Positions 24,844 to 31,995 of a DNA stretch of 64,000 bases are shown here, piece after piece (position 1 is the stretch's first letter; each line of letters opens with the position of its first letter). A program made the position numbers and the translations under genes. The stretch is taken from the NCBI RefSeq assembly GCF_003119115.1, contig NZ_CP022367.1:1291001-1355000 (forward strand), in the 5' to 3' direction. Source of the DNA: Azospirillum sp. TSH58 (lineage in GTDB: Bacteria > Pseudomonadota > Alphaproteobacteria > Azospirillales > Azospirillaceae). The notes below the pieces were generated by a model. It was not told where the DNA came from. It did no database searches and worked only from the letters and a program-made list of their open reading frames with translations.

Positions 24844-25243
24844 GGTGCGGTCCTCTCATCCAAGGTTGCTCAACAGTCGTCCGATTCCCCGACCCGGGGG
24901 CGCGCTCGCGGACCCGGCTTTTTTGCCCTTGCGGCGTCTTCCCACGCCGCCGGTCCTTCCATTCCGGAAGGAACTTCCGCGGAACGGAGATGTCTTACGT
25001 CGCCGCCTTGGGAGTCGTCAAGTCAACGCTCCGCCTGCGACACGTTTTCAGGCGCCGGCCATAGAAGTGGTATTACAACTTGCTCCCGCCGGCCCTGTGG
25101 AGGGGCGGCGATTTCCTGAATTCCTCATGGTTTTTGCAATGAACGCCCCGGTGGGGTTTCTGCGCGGGCTGCCGCATCACCATGGCTAACCCGCCGGCGA
25201 AGAGGTTGATGGCGAACAATTGGGCATGTAGGGTGTTCCGGCT
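24844..25243. other. 400-bp divergent intergenic region, acnB / DUF2491 gene
   Basis: It contains the promoters of acnB (minus strand) and the DUF2491 gene (plus strand). Visible structures are a CCTTCC / GGAAGG hairpin near 24955-24972 and the near-perfect 17-bp palindrome at 25065-25081. No ORF with a convincing ribosome-binding site is seen; the 114-aa frame crossing it has no family features. Confidence 0.6.
25065..25081. promoter_or_regulatory. 17-bp palindrome, possible GntR-type operator
   Basis: AAGTGGTATTACAACTT is symmetric except for one base pair in each arm and the centre. The core GGTATTAC resembles the TGGT-N-ACCA style of FadR-subfamily GntR operators. It is 222 bases upstream of the acnB start and 163 bases upstream of the DUF2491 gene, so the target is uncertain. 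Confidence 0.4.
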
Positions 25244-27022
25244 GTGCATCCATGGCAGCGCGCAGGCCCCATGCCCTCCGGTTCCCCGCCCTCCGGTTCC
25301 ATGCCCCCTGGCTCCATGCCCCTTCGGAACCGGATCGCCGTCCGGTTCCTGAGCGTTCTTCTGGCGCTGGCGCCGCTCCAGCCGCTGCCCGCCGCCGCCC
25401 CCGCGGCGGTGCCCGCCGGGCTGGCCGTGGCCTCCGCCGCGCTGCTCTGGCCGCAGGAGGTCGAGGCGCGGGCCGGCGGAGGCCGAAGCTCCAGCGGGGG
25501 ATACAGCCGCCCGGCCGTGCGCACCCCGTCCTTCTCCACCCGCCCCGCTCCGTCGCGCGCGCCGTCCACCGGCAGCGGCGGCTACAGCCGTCCCCAAGGC
25601 GGACCGTCCCTCGGCTTTCCCGGCGGGGCGCCGTCCGGCGGTGGCGATCTGGGCGTGTCGCGGCGGTCGAGCGGCGAGGCGCTGGACCGCTACCGGACGC
25701 AGCAGCAACAGCAGCAACAGCCGCAGCGGGAACGCACCCCGCCGGTCACCGCGCCGCCGCCCCGTTCGGGGTCCGGGTCCGCTTCCGGATCCGGCTGGAG
25801 CGGAGGGGGATGGCAGGGCGGCGGTGGCTCCGGCTCGGGCTGGGGGCAGCGGCGCACCGGCGGCTATGGGCCGGGGGGCTGGTACGGCGGCTGGCGCCCG
25901 CCGGGCTGGGCCTATGGCAGCCGTCCCAGCTTCGGCCTGTGGGATGGGCTGTTCCTGTGGTTCCTGCTCGATAATCTGTCACGCCCAGGCTACGCCGACT
26001 GGTTCCACAACCACCAGGGCGACCCCGGCTACGCGGAATGGCGCACGGAGGCGGAGCGGCGCGCGCAGGACGATCCCGACCTGCGCCGCCGCCTGGACGA
26101 TCTCGACACCCGCCTGCGCGCGCAGGAGGACCGGCCGCGCGATCCCAGCTACCTGCCGCCGGACGTCCCGCGCGACGTCGCGCAGGCCGAGCCGCAGACG
26201 CCGCCTTCCCCAGGGGAGTCCGATGGAGGCTCCGGAGGGGGCTGGGGCACCCTGCTTCTTCTGATTGTGCTCGTCGGGGGGATGGTGGTGGCCGTGACCG
26301 CCCTGCGCCGCCGCTCGTCGGGCTCCCGCTCCGGAGGTTCCGCCATGACCCGTTCGCCCTGGGGCGCCGCCGCCAGCACCGCCGCCGGCATCGTCAAGGC
26401 CAAGGCCTCCGGCGCGTCCTACGAACCGTCGCTGTTCCGTGTGGGCATGACGCTGACGCCCGATCCCACGCCCTTCCTGCTGGGCGGCGGCGCGATCAAG
26501 GCCACGGCGCCGGAGGGCGCCGGCTCGATGGTCAGCGTGGCGGCCGTCGGCACGCTGACGGGCGGCGGCGTGACTCTGCACCGGCTCTATCTTCCGGGCG
26601 GGAGCGGCTTTTACCAGCTTCATCTGGGAGCGGGGGGAGCGCCGGACGAATGCCGCTGGTTCAGCGTTCTGGACGAGGTGCACCCCACCGACAACGACGA
26701 ATGGGGCTTCTGGCTGGACCCCGGCGACGGGATGATCGGCTATCCGCAGTTCCAGACCAAGGACGGCAAGCTGTACGGGCGGCTGTGGTCGCCCGGCGCG
26801 TCGCGTATCGCCCCCATAACCTTCGACGAGACGCTGACCGACCACCGCGGCAGCCGCACCCGCCGCCTGACCGCCATGCTCTACGCGGCTCCCACCGGCG
26901 CCGCCGACCCGGCACCGCGGACCGAGTATGTGCTGGTCACGGCGGTGGAGGACGGCGGCGAGGCGTGGGTGGAGGTCCGCGCCGGCATCGACGTCAACCC
27001 CGCCTCGCTCTCCCTCGCCTGA
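25244..27022 (+). CDS. Membrane-anchored DUF2491 (YjfK-like) fusion protein
   Basis: 592 residues from GTG 25244; ATG at 25271 or 25316 is equally possible. The first part has a signal-like helix (FLSVLLALAPLQPL) and a Gly/Ser/Pro-rich low-complexity region with a run of seven Gln. It is followed by a short charged segment with LRRRLDDLDTRL and a membrane helix TLLLLIVLVGGMVVAVTAL. The last ~240 residues are DUF2491: FRVGMTLTPDPTPFLLGGGA, DEWGFWLDPGDGMIGYPQFQ, KDGKLYGRLWSPG. E. coli YjfK has only this domain. The genes downstream are DUF350 and a PspA-like protein, as yjfL and yjfJ in E. coli. A 15-bp unit is repeated three times at 25274-25318 near the start. Confidence 0.85.
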   Translation: MHPWQRAGPMPSGSPPSGSMPPGSMPLRNRIAVRFLSVLLALAPLQPLPAAAPAAVPAGLAVASAALLWPQEVEARAGGGRSSSGGYSRPAVRTPSFSTRPAPSRAPSTGSGGYSRPQGGPSLGFPGGAPSGGGDLGVSRRSSGEALDRYRTQQQQQQQPQRERTPPVTAPPPRSGSGSASGSGWSGGGWQGGGGSGSGWGQRRTGGYGPGGWYGGWRPPGWAYGSRPSFGLWDGLFLWFLLDNLSRPGYADWFHNHQGDPGYAEWRTEAERRAQDDPDLRRRLDDLDTRLRAQEDRPRDPSYLPPDVPRDVAQAEPQTPPSPGESDGGSGGGWGTLLLLIVLVGGMVVAVTALRRRSSGSRSGGSAMTRSPWGAAASTAAGIVKAKASGASYEPSLFRVGMTLTPDPTPFLLGGGAIKATAPEGAGSMVSVAAVGTLTGGGVTLHRLYLPGGSGFYQLHLGAGGAPDECRWFSVLDEVHPTDNDEWGFWLDPGDGMIGYPQFQTKDGKLYGRLWSPGASRIAPITFDETLTDHRGSRTRRLTAMLYAAPTGAADPAPRTEYVLVTAVEDGGEAWVEVRAGIDVNPASLSLA

Positions 27023-27061
27023 GGCCCCACTCAAGTTTCCTGCCTGATCCCGCCAGCCCGT

Positions 27062-27499
27062 ATGGAAGACACCATGGACACCAGCGTCGCGCAAATCCTG
27101 CAGGGCCTCGAATCCGGCCTGCCGCTGCTGCTTCTGCATTTCGGAGCGACCCTGGCTCTGTTCGTGATCGGGGTGGCCGTCTACGTGGCGGTCACGCCGC
27201 TGCACGAGCGCGAGTTGCTGGCGAGCGGCAACCAAGCGGCCGGCGTGGTGCTGGGCGGCACGATGGTGGCGCTGGCGATCCCGCTGGCGGCGACGCTGGC
27301 GACCAGCCATGTCCTGGTGGACATCCTGATCTGGGGATCGGTTGCGCTGGTGCTGCAGTTGATTACCTTCCTGATCGCCATTTGGCTGTTCCGCGACCTG
27401 CGCGCCATGATCGAATCCGGCAACGTCGCGGCGGGCACGGCGCTGGCCGGGCTCCAGGTCGCCATCGCGCTGCTGAACGCCGGAGCCATGGCGGGCTGA
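27062..27499 (+). CDS. DUF350 (YjfL-like) inner-membrane protein
   Basis: 145 residues from ATG 27062 (in-frame ATG at 27074 also possible). Four membrane helices in two repeated pairs: PLLLLHFGATLALFVIGVAV then a polar turn TPLHERELLASGNQAAGVVL, and a second copy ITFLIAIWLFRDLRAMIESG followed by NVAAGTALAGLQVAIALLNA. The repeated (G/S)N-x-AAG element is typical of DUF350. Function is unknown; DUF350 genes co-occur with PspA-like and DUF2491 genes in the E. coli yjfIJKLM cluster. It lies 39 bases after the DUF2491 fusion and 32 bases before the PspA-like gene, so probably one operon. Confidence 0.92.
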   Translation: MEDTMDTSVAQILQGLESGLPLLLLHFGATLALFVIGVAVYVAVTPLHERELLASGNQAAGVVLGGTMVALAIPLAATLATSHVLVDILIWGSVALVLQLITFLIAIWLFRDLRAMIESGNVAAGTALAGLQVAIALLNAGAMAG

Positions 27500-27531
27500 A
27501 GTCCCCGCCGAAACAGAGAGGAACCGCAACC

Positions 27532-28302
27532 ATGATCTCGTTCATCCGCAACCTCGTCGGGGTGAAGACCGATCAGGCCGTCCAGTCGGCGCTGGAAGCC
27601 CTGGTGCGCTGGGACCCCAAGGCCGCGACGGAGGCCGAACTGCGCACGATGGAAGAGCATCTGGACAGCCTCGGCCTCCAGGTCGCGCAAGCGCGCGCCG
27701 CCTATGAGAAGGAGCAGAAGGAAGCCGAGGCCATCCTGCAACTCTCCCGCCAGCGCATGGCCGCCGCCGAGCATCTGCAACGCCAGTTGGAGGCGGAAGC
27801 CGACGCCGGTCGCAAGGCCCAGCTCGAAAAGAGCCTGGAAACGCTGGTGGGGATGCTGGAGCAGATGGCTCCGGACATCGATCGGGAGGAGCAGGACGCC
27901 CACGACGCGCGCGATTTCCTGACCATGCTCGAAACGACCTACGCCGAAGCCGGCGGCAAGCTGAAGGCCGCCCGCAGCGCGTTGCAGCGGGCCGAACGGG
28001 ACATGGGCCGCGCCGCCCAGCAGCGTGACATGGCCGAGCAGCGGGCGGAGGCGGCCCGGCAGGCGGCGGGGCTGAGCGGCGCCACTTCCAGCCTCGGCAC
28101 GGCGCTGAAGGCGATGCAGGACGCGGCGGCCCGCGATCTTGCCCAGGCGGAGGCGTCCAGCGCCAAGGCCCGTCTGCTGAAGCCGTCCAAGCCGGAAGAG
28201 GACGATCCCAACATCAAGGCGGCGCTCGACGCCGCCACAGGAGCGAAGCCGGCGCCCAGCACCCTGTCCGACCGTCTGGCCTCCCTGAAAAGCCGGCATT
28301 GA
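27532..28302 (+). CDS. PspA/IM30-family (YjfJ-like) membrane-stress protein
   Basis: 256 residues from the ATG at 27532, with GAGAGGA upstream. It is almost entirely coiled coil: MISFIRNLVGVKTDQAVQSA, then heptad-rich helices (AQARAAYEKEQKEAEAILQL; RQRMAAAEHLQRQLEAEADA) and an Ala-rich tail. PspA/Vipp1 relatives polymerise on stressed membranes. The amphipathic N-terminal helix expected for membrane binding is suggested by FIRNLVGVK but is short. It is the last gene of the DUF2491-DUF350-PspA set. The frame stays open far upstream through the two preceding genes, but that extension is their out-of-frame shadow. Confidence 0.88.
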   Translation: MISFIRNLVGVKTDQAVQSALEALVRWDPKAATEAELRTMEEHLDSLGLQVAQARAAYEKEQKEAEAILQLSRQRMAAAEHLQRQLEAEADAGRKAQLEKSLETLVGMLEQMAPDIDREEQDAHDARDFLTMLETTYAEAGGKLKAARSALQRAERDMGRAAQQRDMAEQRAEAARQAAGLSGATSSLGTALKAMQDAAARDLAQAEASSAKARLLKPSKPEEDDPNIKAALDAATGAKPAPSTLSDRLASLKSRH

Positions 28303-28311
28303 GGGATGAAC

Positions 28312-28344
28312 AGGATCATCCTATCGATAAAATAGGATGATCCT
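28312..28344. terminator. Perfect 13-bp hairpin after the PspA-like gene
   Basis: AGGATCATCCTAT and its exact complement flank a 7-base loop, starting 10 bases after the stop codon. It sits in a marked AT-rich island (CTTATCGATCCTATCGAAG follows). There is no T run, so it may end the transcript, protect its 3' end, or serve as an operator for the small gene at 28411. Confidence 0.55.
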
Positions 28345-28410
28345 TATCGATCCTATCGAAGTTCTCCGCCATGATGCGAGCAGTGAAAGTCTGTTCGGTG
28401 GAGGACAACC

Positions 28411-28578
28411 ATGCGCCGATCAATGGCGGAGCTGTTGAGCGAACTGGAACGGCACGGCGTGCGGCTGCTGCCGGGCGGGCGCCTGCTGGTGCCGGGCGAC
28501 GTTCCGGCGCCGCTGCTGATGCGCGCCCATCGCAACCGCCGCGCCCTCAGCGCCGCCCTCGCGCCGCCGCGCGGTTGA
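28411..28578 (+). CDS. 55-aa protein resembling a TubC-type N-terminal docking domain
   Basis: Start ATG 28411 follows GGAGGA by 5 bases. The sequence MAELLSELERHGVRLLPGGR then LLVPGDVPAPLLMRAHRNRR fits the TubC_N docking pattern: helix (xLLxxLxxxGVxL), beta hairpin (xGxxLxVxxP), helix (LxxxxRxxRxxLxxxL). In natural-product assembly lines this domain sits at the N terminus of NRPS/PKS subunits. Stand-alone short versions occur in proteobacteria with no known role. No NRPS or PKS gene is in the window. It lies 108 bases after the PspA-like gene and 113 before the M16 peptidase. The family call rests on pattern only. Confidence 0.55.
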   Translation: MRRSMAELLSELERHGVRLLPGGRLLVPGDVPAPLLMRAHRNRRALSAALAPPRG

Positions 28579-28690
28579 CGGCACGCTTGACCCCAGCCCG
28601 CGAGGCGTTGTTCCTGCGCGGACGGCGCCCCACGTCAATGCAACGCCCCCGATGTTCCGGGCGATCCCGTGCCCAACCAGGAGACCCTGT

Positions 28691-29950
28691 GTGACGATCC
28701 AACTGACCACCCTCGCCAACGGATTCCGCGTGCTGACGGACCACCTGCCGCATCTCGGCACGGTGACCAGCGGCGTCTGGGTCGGCGTCGGGGCACGCAA
28801 CGAACGGCCGGCGGTGAACGGCATCGCCCATTTCCTGGAGCATATGATCTTCAAGGGAACGGAAACCCGCGACGCGCTGGGCATCGCGCTGGAGATCGAG
28901 AACCGTGGCGGCGAGTTCAACGCCTACACCGACTATGACGTCACCGCCTATTACACGCAGATGGCCGCCAAGCACGTCGAGGTGTCCTGCGAGATCATCG
29001 GCGACATCGTGCTGAACTCCGTCTTCCCGGAAGAGGAGGTGGAGAAGGAGCGCGGCGTGGTCATCCAGGAGATCGGCCGCTACGCCGACGAGCCGGAGGA
29101 CGTGGTCTACGAGGCGCTGCGCCGCACCGCCTTCGACGGGCAGGCGCTGGGCCGCCCGATCCTCGGCCCGAAGGAGAATGTCGCGGGCTTCGGGCGGGAG
29201 CATCTGTTCGACTATGTGTCCCATTACGACCCGCGCCGCATGGTCTATGTGGTGTCCGGCAACGTCGATCACGGCACCGTGGTGCGCCGGGCGGAGGCGC
29301 TGTTCGGCCATCTGACCGCCAAGGACGATCCGTTCCACGAGACGGTCGTGAACAAGGGCGGGGCGGCGCTGCTGAAGCGCGAGGCGGAGCAGGTGCATTT
29401 CATGGCGGCCTTCCCCGGCGTCGGCACCGAGGATTCGGCGAGCTACGCGCTGCGCCATCTCGCCAACATCCTGGGCGGCGGCATGACCTCGCGCCTGTTC
29501 CAGGAGATCCGGGAGAAGCGCGGGCTGGTCTATTCGGTCTACGCGGCACCCATCCAGTATGCGGACGGCGGCGCCCTCAGCTTCTACGCCGGCACCGGGC
29601 CGGAGGAGGTGGCGGAGCTGGTGCCGGTCTTCTTCGAGGAATTGCGCAAGGCCCGCGACGGCGTGACCGCGGTGGAGCTGGAGCGGTCGAAGGAGCAGAT
29701 GCGCTTCTCGGTCGGCAAGTCGCTGGAATCGACGATGCGCCGCGCCGACCGCTTCGCCCGCACCCTGCTGCGCACCGGCGAGGTGCGGACCATCGAGCAG
29801 ATCTTCGAGCGCATCGACGCCGTGACGCCGGAGGATGTGGCGGCGGCGGCCAACCGCGTCTTCGCCGGCCCGATGGCGGTGTCCGCGGTCGGCAAGCTGG
29901 ACCATCTGCCGTCCTACGAGGACATGCAGGGGATGCTGAAGGCGGCGTGA
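28691..29950 (+). CDS. M16-family zinc peptidase (mitochondrial-processing-peptidase-like)
   Basis: 419 residues from the GTG at 28691, with AGGAGA seven bases upstream. The inverted zinc motif HFLEH is at residues 47-51 (IAHFLEHMIFKGTETR), followed by the helix with the distal glutamate ligand region EEEVEKERGVVIQEIGRYAD. The second half has the inactive repeat with MTSRLFQEIREKRGLVYSVY. This is the beta-subunit-like processing-peptidase form, common as one copy in alphaproteobacteria. Substrates are unknown in bacteria. It is followed by a palindromic repeat and the convergent DUF2125 gene. Confidence 0.95.
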   Translation: MTIQLTTLANGFRVLTDHLPHLGTVTSGVWVGVGARNERPAVNGIAHFLEHMIFKGTETRDALGIALEIENRGGEFNAYTDYDVTAYYTQMAAKHVEVSCEIIGDIVLNSVFPEEEVEKERGVVIQEIGRYADEPEDVVYEALRRTAFDGQALGRPILGPKENVAGFGREHLFDYVSHYDPRRMVYVVSGNVDHGTVVRRAEALFGHLTAKDDPFHETVVNKGGAALLKREAEQVHFMAAFPGVGTEDSASYALRHLANILGGGMTSRLFQEIREKRGLVYSVYAAPIQYADGGALSFYAGTGPEEVAELVPVFFEELRKARDGVTAVELERSKEQMRFSVGKSLESTMRRADRFARTLLRTGEVRTIEQIFERIDAVTPEDVAAAANRVFAGPMAVSAVGKLDHLPSYEDMQGMLKAA

Positions 29951-29970
29951 GGCTGTCGTGTTGCGACGTG

Positions 29971-30082
29971 TTGCCCCCCTCCCTGACCCTCCCCCGCTGA
30001 CGCAGGGGAGGGGATTAAGTCCCTCTCCTGCGAAGCGGGGGAGGGAAGGGGCCCACGCGCAGCGTGGGAAGGGTGGCGGCAA
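29971..30082. repeat. Palindromic intergenic repeat element
   Basis: The element begins TTGCCCCCCTCCCTGACCCT and ends GGGAAGGGTGGCGGCAA. Inside, CCTCCCCCGCT-GACGCAGGGGAGGGG and CCCTCTCCTGCGAAGCGGGG form nested hairpins. The same plan recurs at 31865-31955. It fills the space between the convergent M16 and DUF2125 genes and may act as terminator or REP-like element. Confidence 0.7.
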
Positions 30083-30091
30083 CGCGTCGCC

Positions 30092-31114
30092 CTACCAGAC
30101 CACCGCCGGCAGCGCCGCGACCTTCAGCGGCCCGAGGAACAGCCCGCGGTTCTGCACGGTGACCGGGGCGGTCAGCACCGGCTCGCCGCCCGGTCCGGTG
30201 GGGCGGGCCAGCAGGCCCAGCATGGTGCGGGCCATCGCCAGCTCCTTGGGCCGGAACATCCCCTGGAGCGCGTCCAGCACCGCCTGGTACCCGCGCACCT
30301 CCGCCGTCAGCGCGGCCTGCGGCTGCAGGGCGGCGTCGAGCGCCAGCGTGCCGTTCATCGCCAGCTTCAGCGGTCCCCAATCCAGATTCAGCCCGTCGAG
30401 CTGCAGCGTGCCGCCGTCGCGGCTCCAGGCCGACAGGCTGACCGGCTCCGGCTTCGGCGGATGGCCGAGGATGCGCGCGGTCAGCAGGAGCCGCTGCACC
30501 TCGCGGCCCAGCGCGTCCGGGGCGCCGTCGGGCAGGGTGGCGCCACGCGCCTCCAGCATGACGGACAGGCCGGTGTCGGTGTGGCTGGCCGGCGGCTCGG
30601 CCGGTTGGGTGGCGGTCACATCCAGGGCGGCGATGGGAATGGGCAGGGCGTCGGGCTGCGCCACGAGGTTGGCGAAGGCCAGCCGCGCCTCCACCGGCTG
30701 GCCGGTCAGGGTGAGGCCGACATGGCCCCGGCCGCCGTCGCGGGCGACCAGCGTGAAGGGCGGCTGGTTCGCCTGCACCACGGTCACCCGCTGTTCACCG
30801 GGCAGGGAAAGGGCGATGCGGGTGTGGTTCCAGGGCGGCGCCTCCGCCACCAGCCGGGCGCCCCGCCATTCCACGTCGCGGGTGGCGAGGTGCGGCGCCT
30901 CCAACGTGGCGCGGATGGTGAAGGGATAGCCGCCGACGCTCAACCCGCCATGGGCCACGACGGCGCCGGCGGCCCGCTGCTCGTCCATCCAGGCGAGCAC
31001 GCCGCGCTCCACCGCCGAGGCGGCCTGCCACCACCAGACCGAATAGGCGCCGGCCAGCAGGGCGAGGGCAAGAACGGCGAAGCCCAAGATCTTCCGAACG
31101 CGCATCTGTGGCAT
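30092..31114 (-). CDS. DUF2125 domain protein
   Basis: 340 residues from ATG 31114 (in-frame ATG at 31105 is about as likely). An N-terminal membrane anchor VLALALLAGAYSVWWWQAAS is followed by the DUF2125 domain of alphaproteobacteria: VLAWMDEQRAAGAVVAHGGL, SVGGYPFTIRATLEAPHLAT, the conserved SxGGYPF being diagnostic, and the C-terminal NGTLALDAALQPQAALTAEV. Probably periplasmic and membrane-anchored; the function is unknown, though the fold resembles AsmA-like envelope proteins. The gene stands alone, divergent from the ChaC-type gene. Confidence 0.9.
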   Translation of the reverse strand: MPQMRVRKILGFAVLALALLAGAYSVWWWQAASAVERGVLAWMDEQRAAGAVVAHGGLSVGGYPFTIRATLEAPHLATRDVEWRGARLVAEAPPWNHTRIALSLPGEQRVTVVQANQPPFTLVARDGGRGHVGLTLTGQPVEARLAFANLVAQPDALPIPIAALDVTATQPAEPPASHTDTGLSVMLEARGATLPDGAPDALGREVQRLLLTARILGHPPKPEPVSLSAWSRDGGTLQLDGLNLDWGPLKLAMNGTLALDAALQPQAALTAEVRGYQAVLDALQGMFRPKELAMARTMLGLLARPTGPGGEPVLTAPVTVQNRGLFLGPLKVAALPAVVW

Positions 31115-31213
31115 TTCCGTTTTGTGGCACCCACCTTATAGCGGGCGGCCTGGGGCCGTGCTAGCATTCACCGTGTCGCCACCAGTCGGCGCACGCTGCA
31201 TTACTTAAGGGTC

Positions 31214-31852
31214 ATGCTGCTCGATACGCAATCGCCTGTTGCCGAGCTTCCGGTCACCGCACCGACGCAGCGCACGGCATCGTCCGCCTCTTCCTGGTCC
31301 ACCGACATCGCCGTGACGCCCGGCGCCGACCTCTGGGTCTTCGCCTACGGTTCGCTGATGTGGAACCCGGAGTTCCCCTTCCTGGAGCGCCATCCGGCGG
31401 TGCTGGGCGGCTATCACCGCCGCTTTTGCGTGTCCTCCCACCGCTACCGCGGCACGCCGGAGCGGCCCGGTCTGGTGCTGGGGCTGGACCGCGGCGGCTC
31501 CTGCCGGGGCATCGTCTTCCGCGTGGCGGCGGAGCGCGTGCCGGAGACCCTCGATTACCTGTGGGACCGGGAGATGCTGAACCGCGTCTACCGGCCGAAG
31601 CTGCTGCCGGTGCGCCCGCGCGACGGCGGGGCGCCGGTCACCGCCTGCACCTTCGTGGTGGACCGCCGCCACCGGCAATATTGCGGCTGCATGGACGAGA
31701 CCACCATGGCCGAGCGCATCGCCTGCTGCCGGGGCGAGCGCGGCCCGAACCTGGACTATCTCGCCAACACGGTCGCCCATCTGGAGGCCATCGGCATCCA
31801 CGACCGCGGGCTGTGCAGCCTGCTGACCGCGGTGCGTACGCGGATCGGGTGA
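31214..31852 (+). CDS. ChaC-type gamma-glutamylcyclotransferase
   Basis: 212 residues. The substrate loop VFAYGSLMWNPEFPF gives the YGSL signature, and the catalytic glutamate is in DYLWDREMLNRVY. The ending RGLCSLLTAVR is typical of bacterial ChaC. Enzymes of this family cleave glutathione to 5-oxoproline and cysteinylglycine. The first ~35 residues are poorly conserved low-complexity (TAPTQRTASSASSWSTD), so a later start is possible, but no internal ATG fits. The next gene starts 143 bases later, past a palindromic repeat. Confidence 0.92.
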   Translation: MLLDTQSPVAELPVTAPTQRTASSASSWSTDIAVTPGADLWVFAYGSLMWNPEFPFLERHPAVLGGYHRRFCVSSHRYRGTPERPGLVLGLDRGGSCRGIVFRVAAERVPETLDYLWDREMLNRVYRPKLLPVRPRDGGAPVTACTFVVDRRHRQYCGCMDETTMAERIACCRGERGPNLDYLANTVAHLEAIGIHDRGLCSLLTAVRTRIG

Positions 31853-31864
31853 CGAACTCCTGAT

Positions 31865-31955
31865 GCCCCCTCCCTAACCCTCCCCCGCTATCGCGGGGGA
31901 GGGGACGTGATTCTCCCTCCCCTGCGATAGCGGGGGAGGGCCGGGGTGGGGGCAA
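31865..31955. repeat. Palindromic intergenic repeat element
   Basis: GCCCCCTCCCTAACCCTCCC starts it and GGGCCGGGGTGGGGGCAA ends it. CCCCCGCTATCGCGGGGG and the reverse order CCTGCGATAGCGGGGGAGGG form two hairpins that also pair with each other. It is a second copy of the type at 29971-30082. Confidence 0.7.
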
Positions 31956-31995
31956 ACGCTGGCGCGGCGCGGCCCAAGCCTTATAGTGCTGAGCC

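Noticed and set aside
22225..25119. 964-aa open frame opposite acnB
   Set aside because: It is the antisense shadow of a clear AcnB gene; its translation is His/Gln/Arg/Asp-rich low complexity without domains, typical of GC-rich opposite strands.
26038..27531. N-terminal extension of the PspA-like frame through the DUF2491 and DUF350 genes
   Set aside because: The upstream part is Arg/Gly/Pro-rich and out of frame with two recognisable genes; the ATG at 27532 has a good ribosome-binding site.
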